Origin: Cloeon dipterum
Taxonomy: Eukaryota; Arthropoda; Insecta; Ephemeroptera; Baetidae
NCBI RefSeq assembly: GCF_949628265.1
Contig: NC_088789.1
Location: 15,306,886 to 15,370,885 of the forward strand
DNA length: 64,000 nt
Direction of reading: 5' to 3'
This document shows, one piece after another, positions 25,130 to 37,400 of the stretch (its first letter is position 1; every line of letters begins with the position of its first letter). The translations under genes and the position numbers were made by a program. The notes below the pieces were generated by a model. That model did not search any database and had not been told where the DNA came from. It was given only the letters and a program-made list of their open reading frames with translations.

Positions 25130-28100
25130 AAAAGAGAGCAGCTCTCGGGATTTGTTAAGATTATGTGTATATTATTTCCAGCCGCCCAAGCGGTGCATGC
25201 GAGTAATTCAATTCATTCGCGTTTTCAACTGCAAGCGAGTAAGACGCGGAAAAGTTTCTTGCGGCTGTGGACCATTGTCGTCGCCAGCATTGAGGATCAC
25301 AGTCTGCGGTGTTTGCGTGTAATTACGCCTCGCGATTGTGTGTTGTGTCTCAATAATCCGGCTGAGAGCCAACAGCTTTCCTCTCATCCTGTCCGAGATA
25401 GTTTGATCCAACTGTTACAATAACAGTGATTATCGAGACTCCCAGAAGGTCCCTATCCAGCCGGGCTCATTCGGAAACTAGCCTCTAAAGAGCGTGTAAA
25501 TAAATAAAAATAAGCATTGGTGCATGGCTGATTGCCAAGACCTGAACCGGTGGTAATTGGATGGGATTGCAGTGTAATAATAAACCTAGATCTGCGAATA
25601 AGGCTAAATTATAGAAGATTAGTGTGTCCAATACATTATAAAACTAACTATCATGTGTGCTGTTACAAGAAATGAAAATATAAATCATGCTAATTATTTC
25701 GGTAGCCATTGAAAATTTTTTAACATCTTAAAAAAAATTCCGAGGCTAGATTTTCAAGCATTATGATTTTTTAAATCTTTGATAAGAAATATTGTACACA
25801 GAACAAGTCGTTCAATGGCGCCTGGACTAATCAGAACAGCCGTGGTCGCCTTCTAAGGCAAGTTTAGGACGCCAGTTCTACTGCAAATTTTTAAGTGCGA
25901 CTGTCCTTGTTTAAAAACGTAAGAAATAAAAATGGTTTGGTCGAGATCTTGTAGGTTTGCTTACTAAGAAGCCACTGGTAAAACCTCTTTTATCTATATT
26001 AGGACTATAAATTAAATTGAAATCAAGTCATAAATTGCCTGTTGATAATTTTTAAAGCATGTGCTGAAAGCAAAATTAAATTAGCCGAATAAATTCACAC
26101 TTGATGTAAATGTGAAAGATGAAACTGTTTAAAATGCACACCCTATAAGTACGAAACTCATCACCGCCAATATGTGTGCATAAATCACAGCTGAGCAAAG
26201 TGGGATTTGCTAAATGGAATCATAAATAAAAGCGAAGCCACTCTTTTTCAAACCAAGTACAGAGTGTACATAGCTCTCGCCTTACTTTCAATTTGTTCGC
26301 AGGCAATAATTAAGTGTGAGTCGACGAAACAGGTCCTGCTTTGGCTGTGGATTGCGGTTGTAAACACTGCTGCAGCTTTTCGTAATCCATCAATTTTGAT
26401 TGCGTCTCGAAAGACTACTGTCGTGTTGCGCTCATGACGAAACTTTTTGCTTTGCTCCTCTCGTTTGTAATTAAAAGGGGCTCCTGTTCAAAGCTTTGTA
26501 ATCGCACGACTTGACACACCGCGCTCGTCAAATTTTCCTTCTTGTCCAGCAGCTCGTTAATCTGTCCCTCCACGTATTCACGGAGGCGCAATTGAAATCG
26601 CAGGAAGATTACCGAGCATGATTTAATAATTCAACATCTGCTGCCGAAAGTGCCGTTAATCGAGCTGAAAGGAATTTTGGCTGGTTTGTTTTTTGCTCTC
26701 GCGTTGCAAAATCGCGGGCAAGATAAATGCGATTGAACGTGAACAAGAGGCGATTTGTCGGGCAGCGAATTGAATTTCCACAATGGACAGCCGCCAGTGC
26801 AAAATGTGTTCGGGCGGTGAATTAAGCGAGCGAAAGAGAAATTGAAAATTCATTCTTCGACCCACGCAGCGCACGACTGTTTTTTCCTGCCAATTGCGCA
26901 CGCAATTTATTGTTAGATCGCTGAAGCAGAGGTTAAAAAACCAAATAAAATACCGCGGGAAAAGGAGACGTTCCTATAGAAAAATTCGACGCAAAAAACC
27001 TCTTTATAATCTTAAAATTGGCTATTTATCGGCATTTTATGTTCATTTCAGGTTTTTTATGTTCATTGCATCTTCAAAGATTTTTCGTGTGACAATAAAT
27101 TAACCAATTTTCGAACTTTCTTCTCGTAAATAGCTTTTTATAATGGAACCAGATCGTAAAATTCCGTAGGATTGCGTGGAAAATAATTTATTTGTCCGCG
27201 GCTGAGAAGGTGCCAAGCGTAGGATTGTGTCGATTTTTATCCTTTGGCGGAGATGGATTTGGGAAGCAGATAGAATATGGGCGTCGCGAGAGCTAAGAAA
27301 TTGCTCTGGCTGGCACGGTGTGAATTCGCCTCGAAAATTTCCCACGCGTTCGTCTTCGCACGCAAATGACCCGAGGAGCACTGACTCCTAAGCACACTTT
27401 TAGACAGACTGAATTGAAAAAACCAAATTGTTTTATTGACGTTTACCTTAAAGCGGTGGAAAGCGAACACTACTTAGTAAATCTTTCCTCGTGCAACCAC
27501 AGCCAGCGAGTCCCGACAAAAAGGTATTGTTCCCTTCGGAAGCTTCAAATCAGCATTCCGAGAAAATGCAGTTGCTTAACTGAATGCATGCATGATTAGA
27601 TCGGCGAACGAGCATATTGTCCGTCCGTACCGCAGCAGAATTCATACTGCGAGAAATTTTCTGAGAACGAGAAAATAAATTTGCTGCACAAAACGCGAGC
27701 GGCAACACAACAATGGGGCCTTGAGCTTGATGCTGATCGGTTCAAGATGCATGAGCAAGAAGTTTTCAGCCCGAGAGATGCTTCACAGATACACAAACGA
27801 CCGACGACGAGCTGCTCATTCTGCCAGAAAATATGACGGCCGCGCGAAGAGTCCCTCTCCAGCTCGATTTTACTTTTCATACGAAGCCTGCATTAACAAG
27901 TTATCGCTAGTTAGCCGAGGACGGCAAAATGAGTCAACGCGCCGGGTTAGAAATGAGTTACGGCCGCTTTTATTCCGCGTATGTCTCTCTGCGGCCCACA
28001 CGAGAGCGAGTACGGGTTTTGGTCGCGCGGTATGCGGTGCAAAGGCGGAGAGGATTTTTAGTCATCGGTCTTTCCATTCCTCTCAGGTCGTGCCGCGGAA

Positions 28101-29299
28101 AGGTCGGCTCACTGCTAGAAACGATAATAGGATATTGAAAATAATTGTTTTTGTTATTTTTATACATGCAATGAGACGCATTTTAATGTTTTCCTTTATG
28201 AAAAATATGAGTAACTGGGGAACATTTTAAAATTTCAAAAGTGTGTTTTCTAGTTAATAAAGTTATTTTTCATTAATTAGAGTATTATGTTCTGCTATAT
28301 AATTTTTTGTTGACGATGTATTAGGTTTTCAAATTTAGACGATCGACTGTTATTTTTTTCTAGGTTCCCACATGCAATTTAAAGACACATTTAATTATTC
28401 TTAAATTTGTCTAAAACTTCAGATCATTCTCTAAATCTGTTTATACATTAAAGTCAACTAAATTTGCAAAAATACGTTAGAAAGCCGCATCTTTCTATTA
28501 GTTTTTCAAAGGGTGATTTTGCAATTGTTTTGTAATTAATTTTTGAGCAAAAATACTATTTTTGACCCATTTTTACGCATATATTTCAATTATATTTGTT
28601 ACATTTTTAAAAGAGCTCATTTCTATAGGAAAAAACTAACTGTTGGTAAGTTATCTGATGCCTAAAAAAACTCCGCCTATAACTCGACATTGTTTGTAAA
28701 AAGTCTTTTAATGATACCTTGTTTAAATTTTTATTTCAAATTTATTCACGTAAAACGAGTTTATCAAGGCAATAAAAATAAAAGGTTGCTTAGAAAAAGT
28801 CTAAAATCGACTAAGAAGTCGTTCAAATTTTGCTCTAAAAAGAGTAAAAATAGATAGTTCCTTACTTTTTGGAAACAATAATAAATGCAGTTTCACATCC
28901 ATGACGATTTATTCATTTAAAACTAATTATTCTTATCGAAATTTTTTGGTTTTATAAAGCATTCCAGCTTACATCTCGAATCCCTTTTTAATTCAATTTA
29001 TCGATAACATAGATTTATAAATATATTTTAGTTTTTTCCTTAGTTAATAGTTTTAGTATAGAACGAACGGTAGCATTTCAAGTGAAGGACATTTTGCTCC
29101 AGCGAAAAATGCTGTGTGAAATTGCGAATCCAATCGTTTAATTCTGGACACAGAGCACAAATTAAACTTAAATTGCGGCAACAAGAGTAGGAAAACTGCT
29201 GTTAATCAATTTAGTATCGGTGTGCCACTGTGGCGGCAGCGAATCGGGGGCAAAAAATCAAAAGTGTTGGGTGCGAGAAAATCGGTTCGCAGCGGTGAA

Positions 29300-29725
29300 A
29301 GGCTCTCGGCGGAATAAATGGTGAAAAATCACTTTCCTCGTCGCTGAACAGTAGTATAGAGCTCGGTACACAAAAGCAGTTATCTCATTAGCCATTGTAT
29401 GCATTATGCATTTAAGCTGAGATGTGTGTGTGTGCGGTGCTGAATTTTATCTTTCCAAGAGAGAAAAGCCGCTGCGGCTGTTGCCTGTCAACCCGTTTCC
29501 TTTTCCTATGCTCGACGCGGCCAAATTTAGAGCAACTTGTTGCGCGACTTTTGTTTCACAACGACACAACAGCGCGGCGTACTGCTTCTCACAAAATCGC
29601 AGCATTTTCACGCAGATTTTGCTCTCGTGGAGTGAAACGCGGCGTTTTCGCGGACAGTTACAAACGCTTTTGGCTGACGATGATGACGAATATGTTCATA
29701 TCGCCAAAAAATTGCGTGCAAAAAG
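29300..29725 (+). other. Candidate non-coding 5' exon
   Basis: A GC-richer block ending at CAAAAAG|GTGAGA (29725/29726). A frame open across 29424-29725 lacks family resemblance and would not join later exons in frame, so coding use is unlikely. It may be an alternative first exon. Confidence 0.2.
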
Positions 29726-31570
29726 GTGAGAGTCAGTACCTTCCGTTTTAATTTATGCGGGAATTCGTCGAGCCACAGATGTTCGCCACCAGCAGCAGGG
29801 CCGTTTAATTATAGTTTTGAACGCAGGAGCACTCATTGTAATGCGAGGAATGTCGCGAAAAAAGTAGCTTTCGCAAGAAGATCAGACATAATGTTGGAAT
29901 ATTGTGTTCCTACTATTCTTTTATTAAACAAAATGATTATTTGATTTAGCATAAAATACTTTGTCAAAAAATTTAAAGAAAGCCAAGAAAGCAAAAAAGA
30001 AATTTAAAAAAGGCTCTAATCTGTGTGGATTTGAAACTAGGATGTGCAATTACACGTTCCCGTACTGTACAAAGAGCAGTTTCAGCCCCTCGATTAATTG
30101 AAAAATTGTTAAACAAATGGAATTCTATATGGCTGGCTTAAAATATCTGCAGTTGAATTGAAAAATCAAAGTTGCATATTTGAACATTAATCACTGATAT
30201 AAATATATTTCCTAGAATGGTTGCAGACGTTAAAATTTGTAGTTGAAAAATAAATTGGAGGAGGAAATTTTCCATTATTTGCTTGTACGATCAGGAAGCG
30301 AAATTTAAAAATTATGCAAGGAGATCAATAGCAAAAATCAATTAGAGCACTATAATTCGCTTGAGATCTATTTAAAAGATATAATTCTTCATAATATGTC
30401 CATGCAACATTCTAAAACCTCCCGCGCGAAAGGCTAAAATTATTATTTAAAAAAAAAAATTCAATTTAACATCTTAGAAATAAATACTCTGTAAAATTCC
30501 CGCTAAGCACATTATTTTAATTGCAGTTATCAATTGAGAAAAGGTTCTGAGGCTTTTATTTGGTGAAAATTGCCTAAACTGCACGTAACTGTCCGAGTAT
30601 GTTAGCAAATTTTAGCGGTCGCTTGGACGTGTGGGTTAACGCTTTTGATCCCACTGGAATCCTATTATTTGGCATAATTAGGCTACAAAACGAAATGAAA
30701 GAGCGACCACTTAGCTCGCCCGCTCACATGTCTATAATTTCGTGACGTGACTCGCTTTGCTTTCTCTGCGGCAGGCAAGTCTTTCAATTACAATCGAATT
30801 GCACTTCACTCTCTTACGTATGCCTTGAAAAAGCGTCGGCGAGTTTACAGCGCAGACGGCCAAGCTCGTCTCGGATTGAGAAAATTAATTTGATAAATAC
30901 ATCTCGGCGCAATGAAATCGAGCAGCAATTACCAGCGAGCGAGCTGCTGGGTGTACCTACTGTAATTGCAGCCGCGCGGTGTCACGAAAAAATGGATGCA
31001 CGCAGCCAATTAGCATGCATTCCGCTCGGCGGTAATTACTGCAGCACGCCGAGGCACGTCTCCGCCTGAAAAATGCAGCTCGATGCTCTTATATGGAGCT
31101 TCAGGAAATCCTCGCTTGTGCTCTAGGGTCATTTCTTGTTCGCTCTTAAATTTAGTGGAATGCTGCATGTTTGTGTTGTAAAAACTAGTAAAATGATACA
31201 AACACTCTGTATAATCATCATAAAATGGTGCATCGCAATCGCAGAAGATCATATAGTTAATGAGCAAATTCTTTTTCAAGAACAGAAAACTATGATCTGG
31301 TCAGTATATTAGAAAAATAATTTTTTAATGTTGAACCAAGACATTAAAAAGGGAATTTCTGTGGATTTTTAAATAGGACGTGCGTCCAAGAGTAATGAAT
31401 TTTGAAGCAAAAAATTAATTCACTCGTTCTCATTCTGCATAGCAGCTGTTTCTTCTCCTCAGGCAACATGAACAGTACTTAACCTACACAACAAAATCCA
31501 AACTGCAAAGGGTTTTAAATAATTTTTACGTTTATTGCTGTGTAAACAAATAAAATGGAAAATTATTTAT

Positions 31571-31696
31571 GGGTTTGACACCCTTTGACTGCTCCAGCTT
31601 TCTAGGAGATATTATAAAGAGTCAAATGGTGCTCAGTTTTTGCAAATCTGATTGTTAGAAACTAAGATTTTGTAAAAAGCGTGTTTTCTTTTGAAG
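31571..31696 (+). repeat. Diverged tandem duplication, copy 1
   Basis: Shares an ordered series of blocks with 31911-32028: GACACCCTT...GACT..., AGCTTTCTAGG, GCAAATCTGA...TTAGAA.CT.AGATTT and GTGTTTT. Confidence 0.55.
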
Positions 31697-31910
31697 CCCG
31701 GCAGAATAAAAAATTAGTGTGATAAAAACTAAATCTCGGTTTTCAAAAGAGTCGCATTTACGAAAAATGCATACCGCTCGACTTTTGTTCGTGTGTAATG
31801 AAGTAGTTTCAGGTGTGATAAATACTAATTTCGTTGCGCAGTGAAGGGGCAAACAAAAACAAAATTAAAATTTTACTTTTTTTAGAATGTAAAAAGGGCG
31901 TTGAAGGGTT

Positions 31911-32028
31911 GGCATTGGCACCCTTAGACTACGTCAGCTATCTAGGGTAGGTTAAGACTAGACTAGCGGTCTGCAGTTTCTGCAAATCTGACAATTAGAA
32001 GCTGAGATTTGGGCGTGTTTTGAAAACC
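31911..32028 (+). repeat. Diverged tandem duplication, copy 2
   Basis: Second copy of the segment at 31571-31696, about 340 bp away in the same orientation. Probably an old local duplication or two remnants of one interspersed element. Confidence 0.55.
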
Positions 32029-34419
32029 CAAAAAAGCAGCAATTTTTTAGTTTTAATTTACAAAAATGCTATAGCAAACGTCGTTCCAGATTTTTACTTA
32101 TCCTAAATAATTTTTTCACAATAAAAGACATATCAGTATCAAAATTAAAAAATCTCAATATATTTATTTTCAAACTTGAGTTTCATTTTAAAAGTTCGAT
32201 TTTAATTTCCTTGACCTTTGACCTGCCACTTTGAGGTCAGCAGGAACGTTGTTTCACTTGACGAGACGATTTCAACGGTGTACCAATTTTCTGTGTTTTG
32301 ACCAATTTTTATTGATTAGGAGAAAACTCGAAATTTGAGTGCCCGTAAAACCCGTGCACGCAGAAAAGTTTTTCTCAATGGCATTTTCGGTCAAATAGGG
32401 CCTAGTTTCAGTAAAAAAATTATTAAGATCCTCGTCAGACGCCTACCAGAGCTATACCTTCCTGAACACGGCTCAATATTTTTGCGGAGATGAATTTACC
32501 GGATTTACTGACCCGATTAAATTCAGCATTAAAAACGTCACTTCGTAAACACATATCTATCTATAAAAATTTAAAAAAAAAATCTGACCATTTTCATTCG
32601 TCCTGGAATAAAGAAGGTTTAAGAAAAAAAGTTGCCAACCCCAAGTTCTGCAGCTCTTCGATGACAATTCGCTAATTCAAGTAACCCACTTGCACTGAAG
32701 CGTTAACTACATTTCTCATCTTGAGCTCATTGGGAACGGCGTGTTTTGCGTGTCACTCACTCGACGGTGCAAAACGAGAAACAGAGAAGAAAACAGGCAA
32801 AAAACGAGGCCTCGCTCAAAACGCGCACACGTACCGATTAATTAATTTGATGCATCTCTCGTGCTCATCTCCCACGAATTTTGAACCTCGTCTCTGCTAT
32901 AGCACGCTCGCCTTGCCAGCTAATTGCATTACCGTGTAATAATCGCGCCTACAGCTTCTGTGTTTTTACCACAGCATTGAATCTCTACTCTCCCTCGCGT
33001 CTCTCGCTCCCAAAGCAAAAACACACAGTTCAGGCTCAGCTGTTGAGAGAAATTGCGTGTCTGCGATAATTAAGACGCGAAAATTAGAGTTTAAGGTACT
33101 GTCTAACAACTGGAACGTGTGAATTTAAATTGGGTATGAAATATGGGTTTTCTTTCAGGCCCATCATTATATGGAACATAAATTAATCTGAGACCAGGGA
33201 AATATGGCTTTAATTGCTTCAAAAATAGATCGAACAACTTGAGGTTGAACGAGTAAAAAAGTGATGAAATAAATTCATGATAACTGGACGCTATTTAAAT
33301 AATTTTCCTGATTAAAACATATCGCCTTAAAAATATATAATTGAAAAGAGCTTGCAAGGAGATGAGTAAGAACTATTTTATTGGCTTATAACAAATGTGC
33401 TTGCAATTTAACCCTTTGAAAGCTACCACGGTGCTCAGGAAACACCCTGATGTAGCCATAATCTTGTCCTTGAGAACCCGTAAGGTGATCTATGGGTCAA
33501 ATTAGGATCGAATTGCTCATATTCTGAAAGCTCTCGACTTGGCCGTTCCAACGGTGTGCAAATCTGGCAGATTGAACCAATACAGAGCCCGTCAGGCGTC
33601 GATTAAGTCGCTATACATGGGAATTTAATAATGTCGATCCTCGAGGTTTACCCTGATGCCAGGGTTCAAGTTATTACTTGTTCTAATGGTCTTGTCTGAC
33701 CTCAGGGGTGACCCAAAGCATGTTGTGTGGGTAAAAATCAACAAAAAATGTTCCTCACTAATTACTTCTATACTAACAAGTAACAAATGCTCGCTTTTCA
33801 ATCTTTGACCCTCCGTGTCTCGAAAACTGCCGGTTTCTCCACAAAATTTTAGTTATTACACACATAGGGCAACATATTTTTCCCCATACTTTGAAAAATC
33901 CAAGGGATTCTTCCAGAGAACATTCAGATCTGAAATATAAGCTGAATTTGATTTTTTTTAAATTTGTTGCAAACATAAAATTTAATGTCCGTGTATATAG
34001 TTAGGCATTGTTTGGTGCAAGGTTTGTGCTTTAATACAACTCCAGATATTCATGATTTTGTAGACTCCAGTAGGCCCGTTTTTCCAGATTTCACTCTGCT
34101 TTCCCGGGAAAGGTAATTCATAAATTTTCACAAAAACTGGTGATTATAACACCTCAATGACTCCAATAACACTACAAATATATCTCCTGAAATCACCCAC
34201 CAATAAAAATACGTTAACATATCAAAGGTTTCATGGCGCTGCAAATTTTTTTATTCCTTAAAAGCTGCTCAAATTTCTCCCGTCAAGTGTGTCGGTTAAG
34301 CAGCGCATGAGAAGAATATATTTAGGTAAAATAAAAGCCTGTCGCGGTTTTCACAGTCGTGACTTCCCTTTTCACTCTCTGTGCCTGTCGATTTGCAATT
34401 TGGCTCGATTTTGTTGCAG

Positions 34420-34456
34420 ACCACGGTGGCATGAAGGCACGAGCTTGATCTGAGCG
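34420..34456 (+). other. 5' UTR end of the large gene, with upstream ORFs
   Basis: TTTTGTTGCAG (acceptor at 34418-34419) precedes this 37-bp leader. It holds a complete five-codon upstream ORF, ATG 34431 to TGA 34446-34448, eight bases before the main ATG. With the 22705 exon attached, a second upstream ORF ends at the overlapping ATGA at 34431. Confidence 0.4.
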
Positions 34457-37400
34457 ATGGAGGTGGTGCAGCGGACCGGCGGCGACAGTCCGTTCGGACG
34501 GCGAGACGTGGAGGAGTGGTCACGCCTTGACGAGCTCACCGGTATGCTGGAGCACGCTCGGGTGCAGACGGACCAATGGGCCGGAATAGATGCTCAAGGT
34601 GGCTCGCATAAATATGGAAAAGTGAGTATTTTCGTCCACGTACGCACAAAAAGCCAAGCCTTGGCCTCCCGCCGCCGGCCGGATTTGAATAACAAAAGAA
34701 TAAGCCGCGTTTGCCCTGCTTTTCGCCGCATTGAAGGCTGCATGTTTGCAATTTAATTGGATTTAAGCGCGGTGCCGCACACATGGTGTAATCCAAACGT
34801 TTGCTACGCATGATAAAGTGTGAAAAATGCAAGCATGCAAATTTGCAGAACGCTCTTTTGTAACCTATTTGACTTGCAAATTTACCAAGGCTTATTGCAC
34901 TGAACCTAATGTATCATATTAAAAATCTTATTTGCTAAATTGAAAGAAAAATGTTCAAATGAGCGTCTAAATGTCATTTTTAGCTTATTCCAGAGTACAC
35001 CCAGTACACCATTGAACTTTTTGCAGCCTAATGAAAAATGCTTTAAATGCAATTTTTGATCAAAATTTCCTTATACGAAGAGTCCTTATTTCATTCAAGA
35101 TTTTGCTGGTAGCTTCATAGCTTGTAACACGACTATCAAAAAACTTAAAATCAGCCCATTTTGACCAAACATTCATACAGTAGAATTAGATCGATGACAG
35201 AGGCGTGCGATATTTATTAATTTTCCTTCTCAATTCATTCACTTTTCAAAATTTAAAGATGTGAGCACGTAAAAAATGGGGTGGTTACCGAAATATGTTC
35301 TTACTTAGATATTTTGCTTCAGGATAAACCATAAACTTAAGGAAAATGGTGCGATCAATTCGACTAAAAAATATATTGAGCTAAATTCATCCTAATAAAA
35401 AAGATGACAGTGAAATATTGATAAAGTCACTGAAATTAAGCGTATTTGCTTGGACTTTCAACGTTGTTAAACCACCATGGCCAATGAAAGACATTTTTAA
35501 ACGGTTCTAAAAATGTTTCTAAATTAAAGTTTAATATTGCATGTTTTTGTGCTTATTTATTAAATCCAGAACGTTTTTTTAAGGTTAGAAAAAATATTCC
35601 ATTGTCTAAATTTGGCAGTCCTTAAAATTTAATATTGATTTTAAGAAAAGCGATTCTCGCTCAATTTCTATTTTTAAATTTCATGATGTAGCTTGAAATG
35701 AAATCACAGAGACTCCTTTTTTTGGCAGAGTTTCTATTCTCCTCATTTCGTGCAGTTTAAATTGAGTTCGTCAACGAAATAGCAAACAATTGAACACTCG
35801 GTTTACAGTCTTCTTCCTGGAGAAGTAGTTCACAAATAGCCTTTTCAACCGAATCCATTATGTGTGTGTTGTCCTTGCTTTTCGGCGGCGTAAATCTCTT
35901 TCTGGGCGTGAACGAGCCCGCGTTGAGCAGCGTGCAGGATGGAAAATAAAAGAGATTGTTTGTACACACGCTTTGCAGAAGGTGGTTGACGCAAGAAAGA
36001 CCGGCGAGAAGGGCCAACACCTGCAAAGGCAGCAGCTCGAAGTGTTCCAATCCAAGGTGGCCGGCGGCGCCCTGCAAATGGTCAAAAGCCAGACCTCCTC
36101 TGCGTGGTCGGCCCACGGATCCAGGACCACCGGCACCTCCACTACCGTAAGTCTTTCTCTCAATCAGCCTTTGTAATTTCCTTCTTCTCTCCGTATGGTC
36201 CCCCGCAGAGTCGCATTCGACTCTTTTGGAAACAAAATAATTATATCAAAGGACCGGCTGCTCTCCGCTTTTGGAAACGGATCTTGTGAATATTTATGGT
36301 TATTGTTCTCGAGTCAGCTGATAAAGAAATCTTTCTCTCATTTCACGCGTTGCTCATTTTCTACACCGAGTACATAGTGTTTCAAGACAATTCCAAAGAA
36401 ATATAAAAATACTCGATGTAATCTAAAACCGTAATATTTTTTTTTTAATTTTGGAGTTTGATGGCTTATGAGCTTTTTAATTTTTTAAACGAATATATAG
36501 AATTGAAATTCAAGTTCCGTATCTGTTAGCACAGTAATAAGTTATTATTATTGAAAGAATATATGAGATCATTATATTGCTAACCTTTTTCGATTTACCA
36601 AGTATCTGCGGTGGATTGGAATAAAAAATAGCCAGAGGAACAATGGGTCTGTAAGGAAGTGCAGCTGACAAAAGCAATTTATATAAAAACACGCGACGTA
36701 CATTGACTGAGAGAGATTAAAAATAAACAAACAAACAACGAGTCGAGTGTGCAAGAAGAGAACAAAAAGAGTGGCGTTTTAGGAAGTGCAGTTGAGAAAA
36801 TGATTAATGCAGCTTGACCTTGTGGTGCCAATGACACAGTAATGGAATGCTTTTAGCCTTATTCGGAACACATGTCAGCTCGATCCACAATAAATCATGA
36901 ACGATTACGGTTCCCGACTCGAGACGCAGCGTGCAAAATAAGAAAACGTCGAAACTGAAGGATCGCCTGGCGAAAACAGGCGTGGAGAATTCCTCATTGC
37001 CGTGTTAAATGAAAACTCAATTCGGCCACGGGAGAGTGTTATTTGCTTCGCTTGTCGCGTACAAGTGTACAGGATAGACCAAAAAGCGCGTTTCAGTTGT
37101 CGTTTTTGCTGCGGAATTGAAGATTTCTGATGAAAATATTGTATAGCTTAAAAACTGATGCATAAAAAAGAGTGTTATTGACAAGGACACCTTTATTGAA
37201 AAATGAAAGAGAAAATTATTTTGTAAGTTCTCACGCTTGTCATCTGCTGTTCGGCCAGTTCTTCAACTGCAAAAAATCCATGCTGAAGAATTAACTTCAT
37301 ACAGAGGATGGGGCCATTTTTATATTTTAGTCTGTTCAATGTGTGTTAAGTCATCTAGTTTTTGCTATCTAAAGTTATATTTAACTTAATTATTTGAACA

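Larger units (their letters stand above)
22706..34419 (+). other. Long probable first intron of the uncharacterised gene
   Basis: No conserved coding exon is seen. AT-rich sequence predominates. GC-richer blocks near 23.6, 24.9-25.4, 26.2-26.9, 27.2-28.1, 29.2-29.9 and 30.6-31.1 kb carry no recognisable protein and may be enhancers or alternative 5' exons. A (TG)11 run, a diverged 120-bp duplication and a donor-terminated block at 29725 are listed separately. ACCCTTTGAAAGCTACCACGG and nearby 33.4-33.7 kb text looks like an old interspersed repeat but I cannot name it. Confidence 0.45.

Noticed and set aside
27721-28230. 169-codon plus-strand open frame in the long intron
   Set aside because: Low-complexity basic and aromatic composition without family resemblance; no splice sites joining it in phase to the downstream gene.
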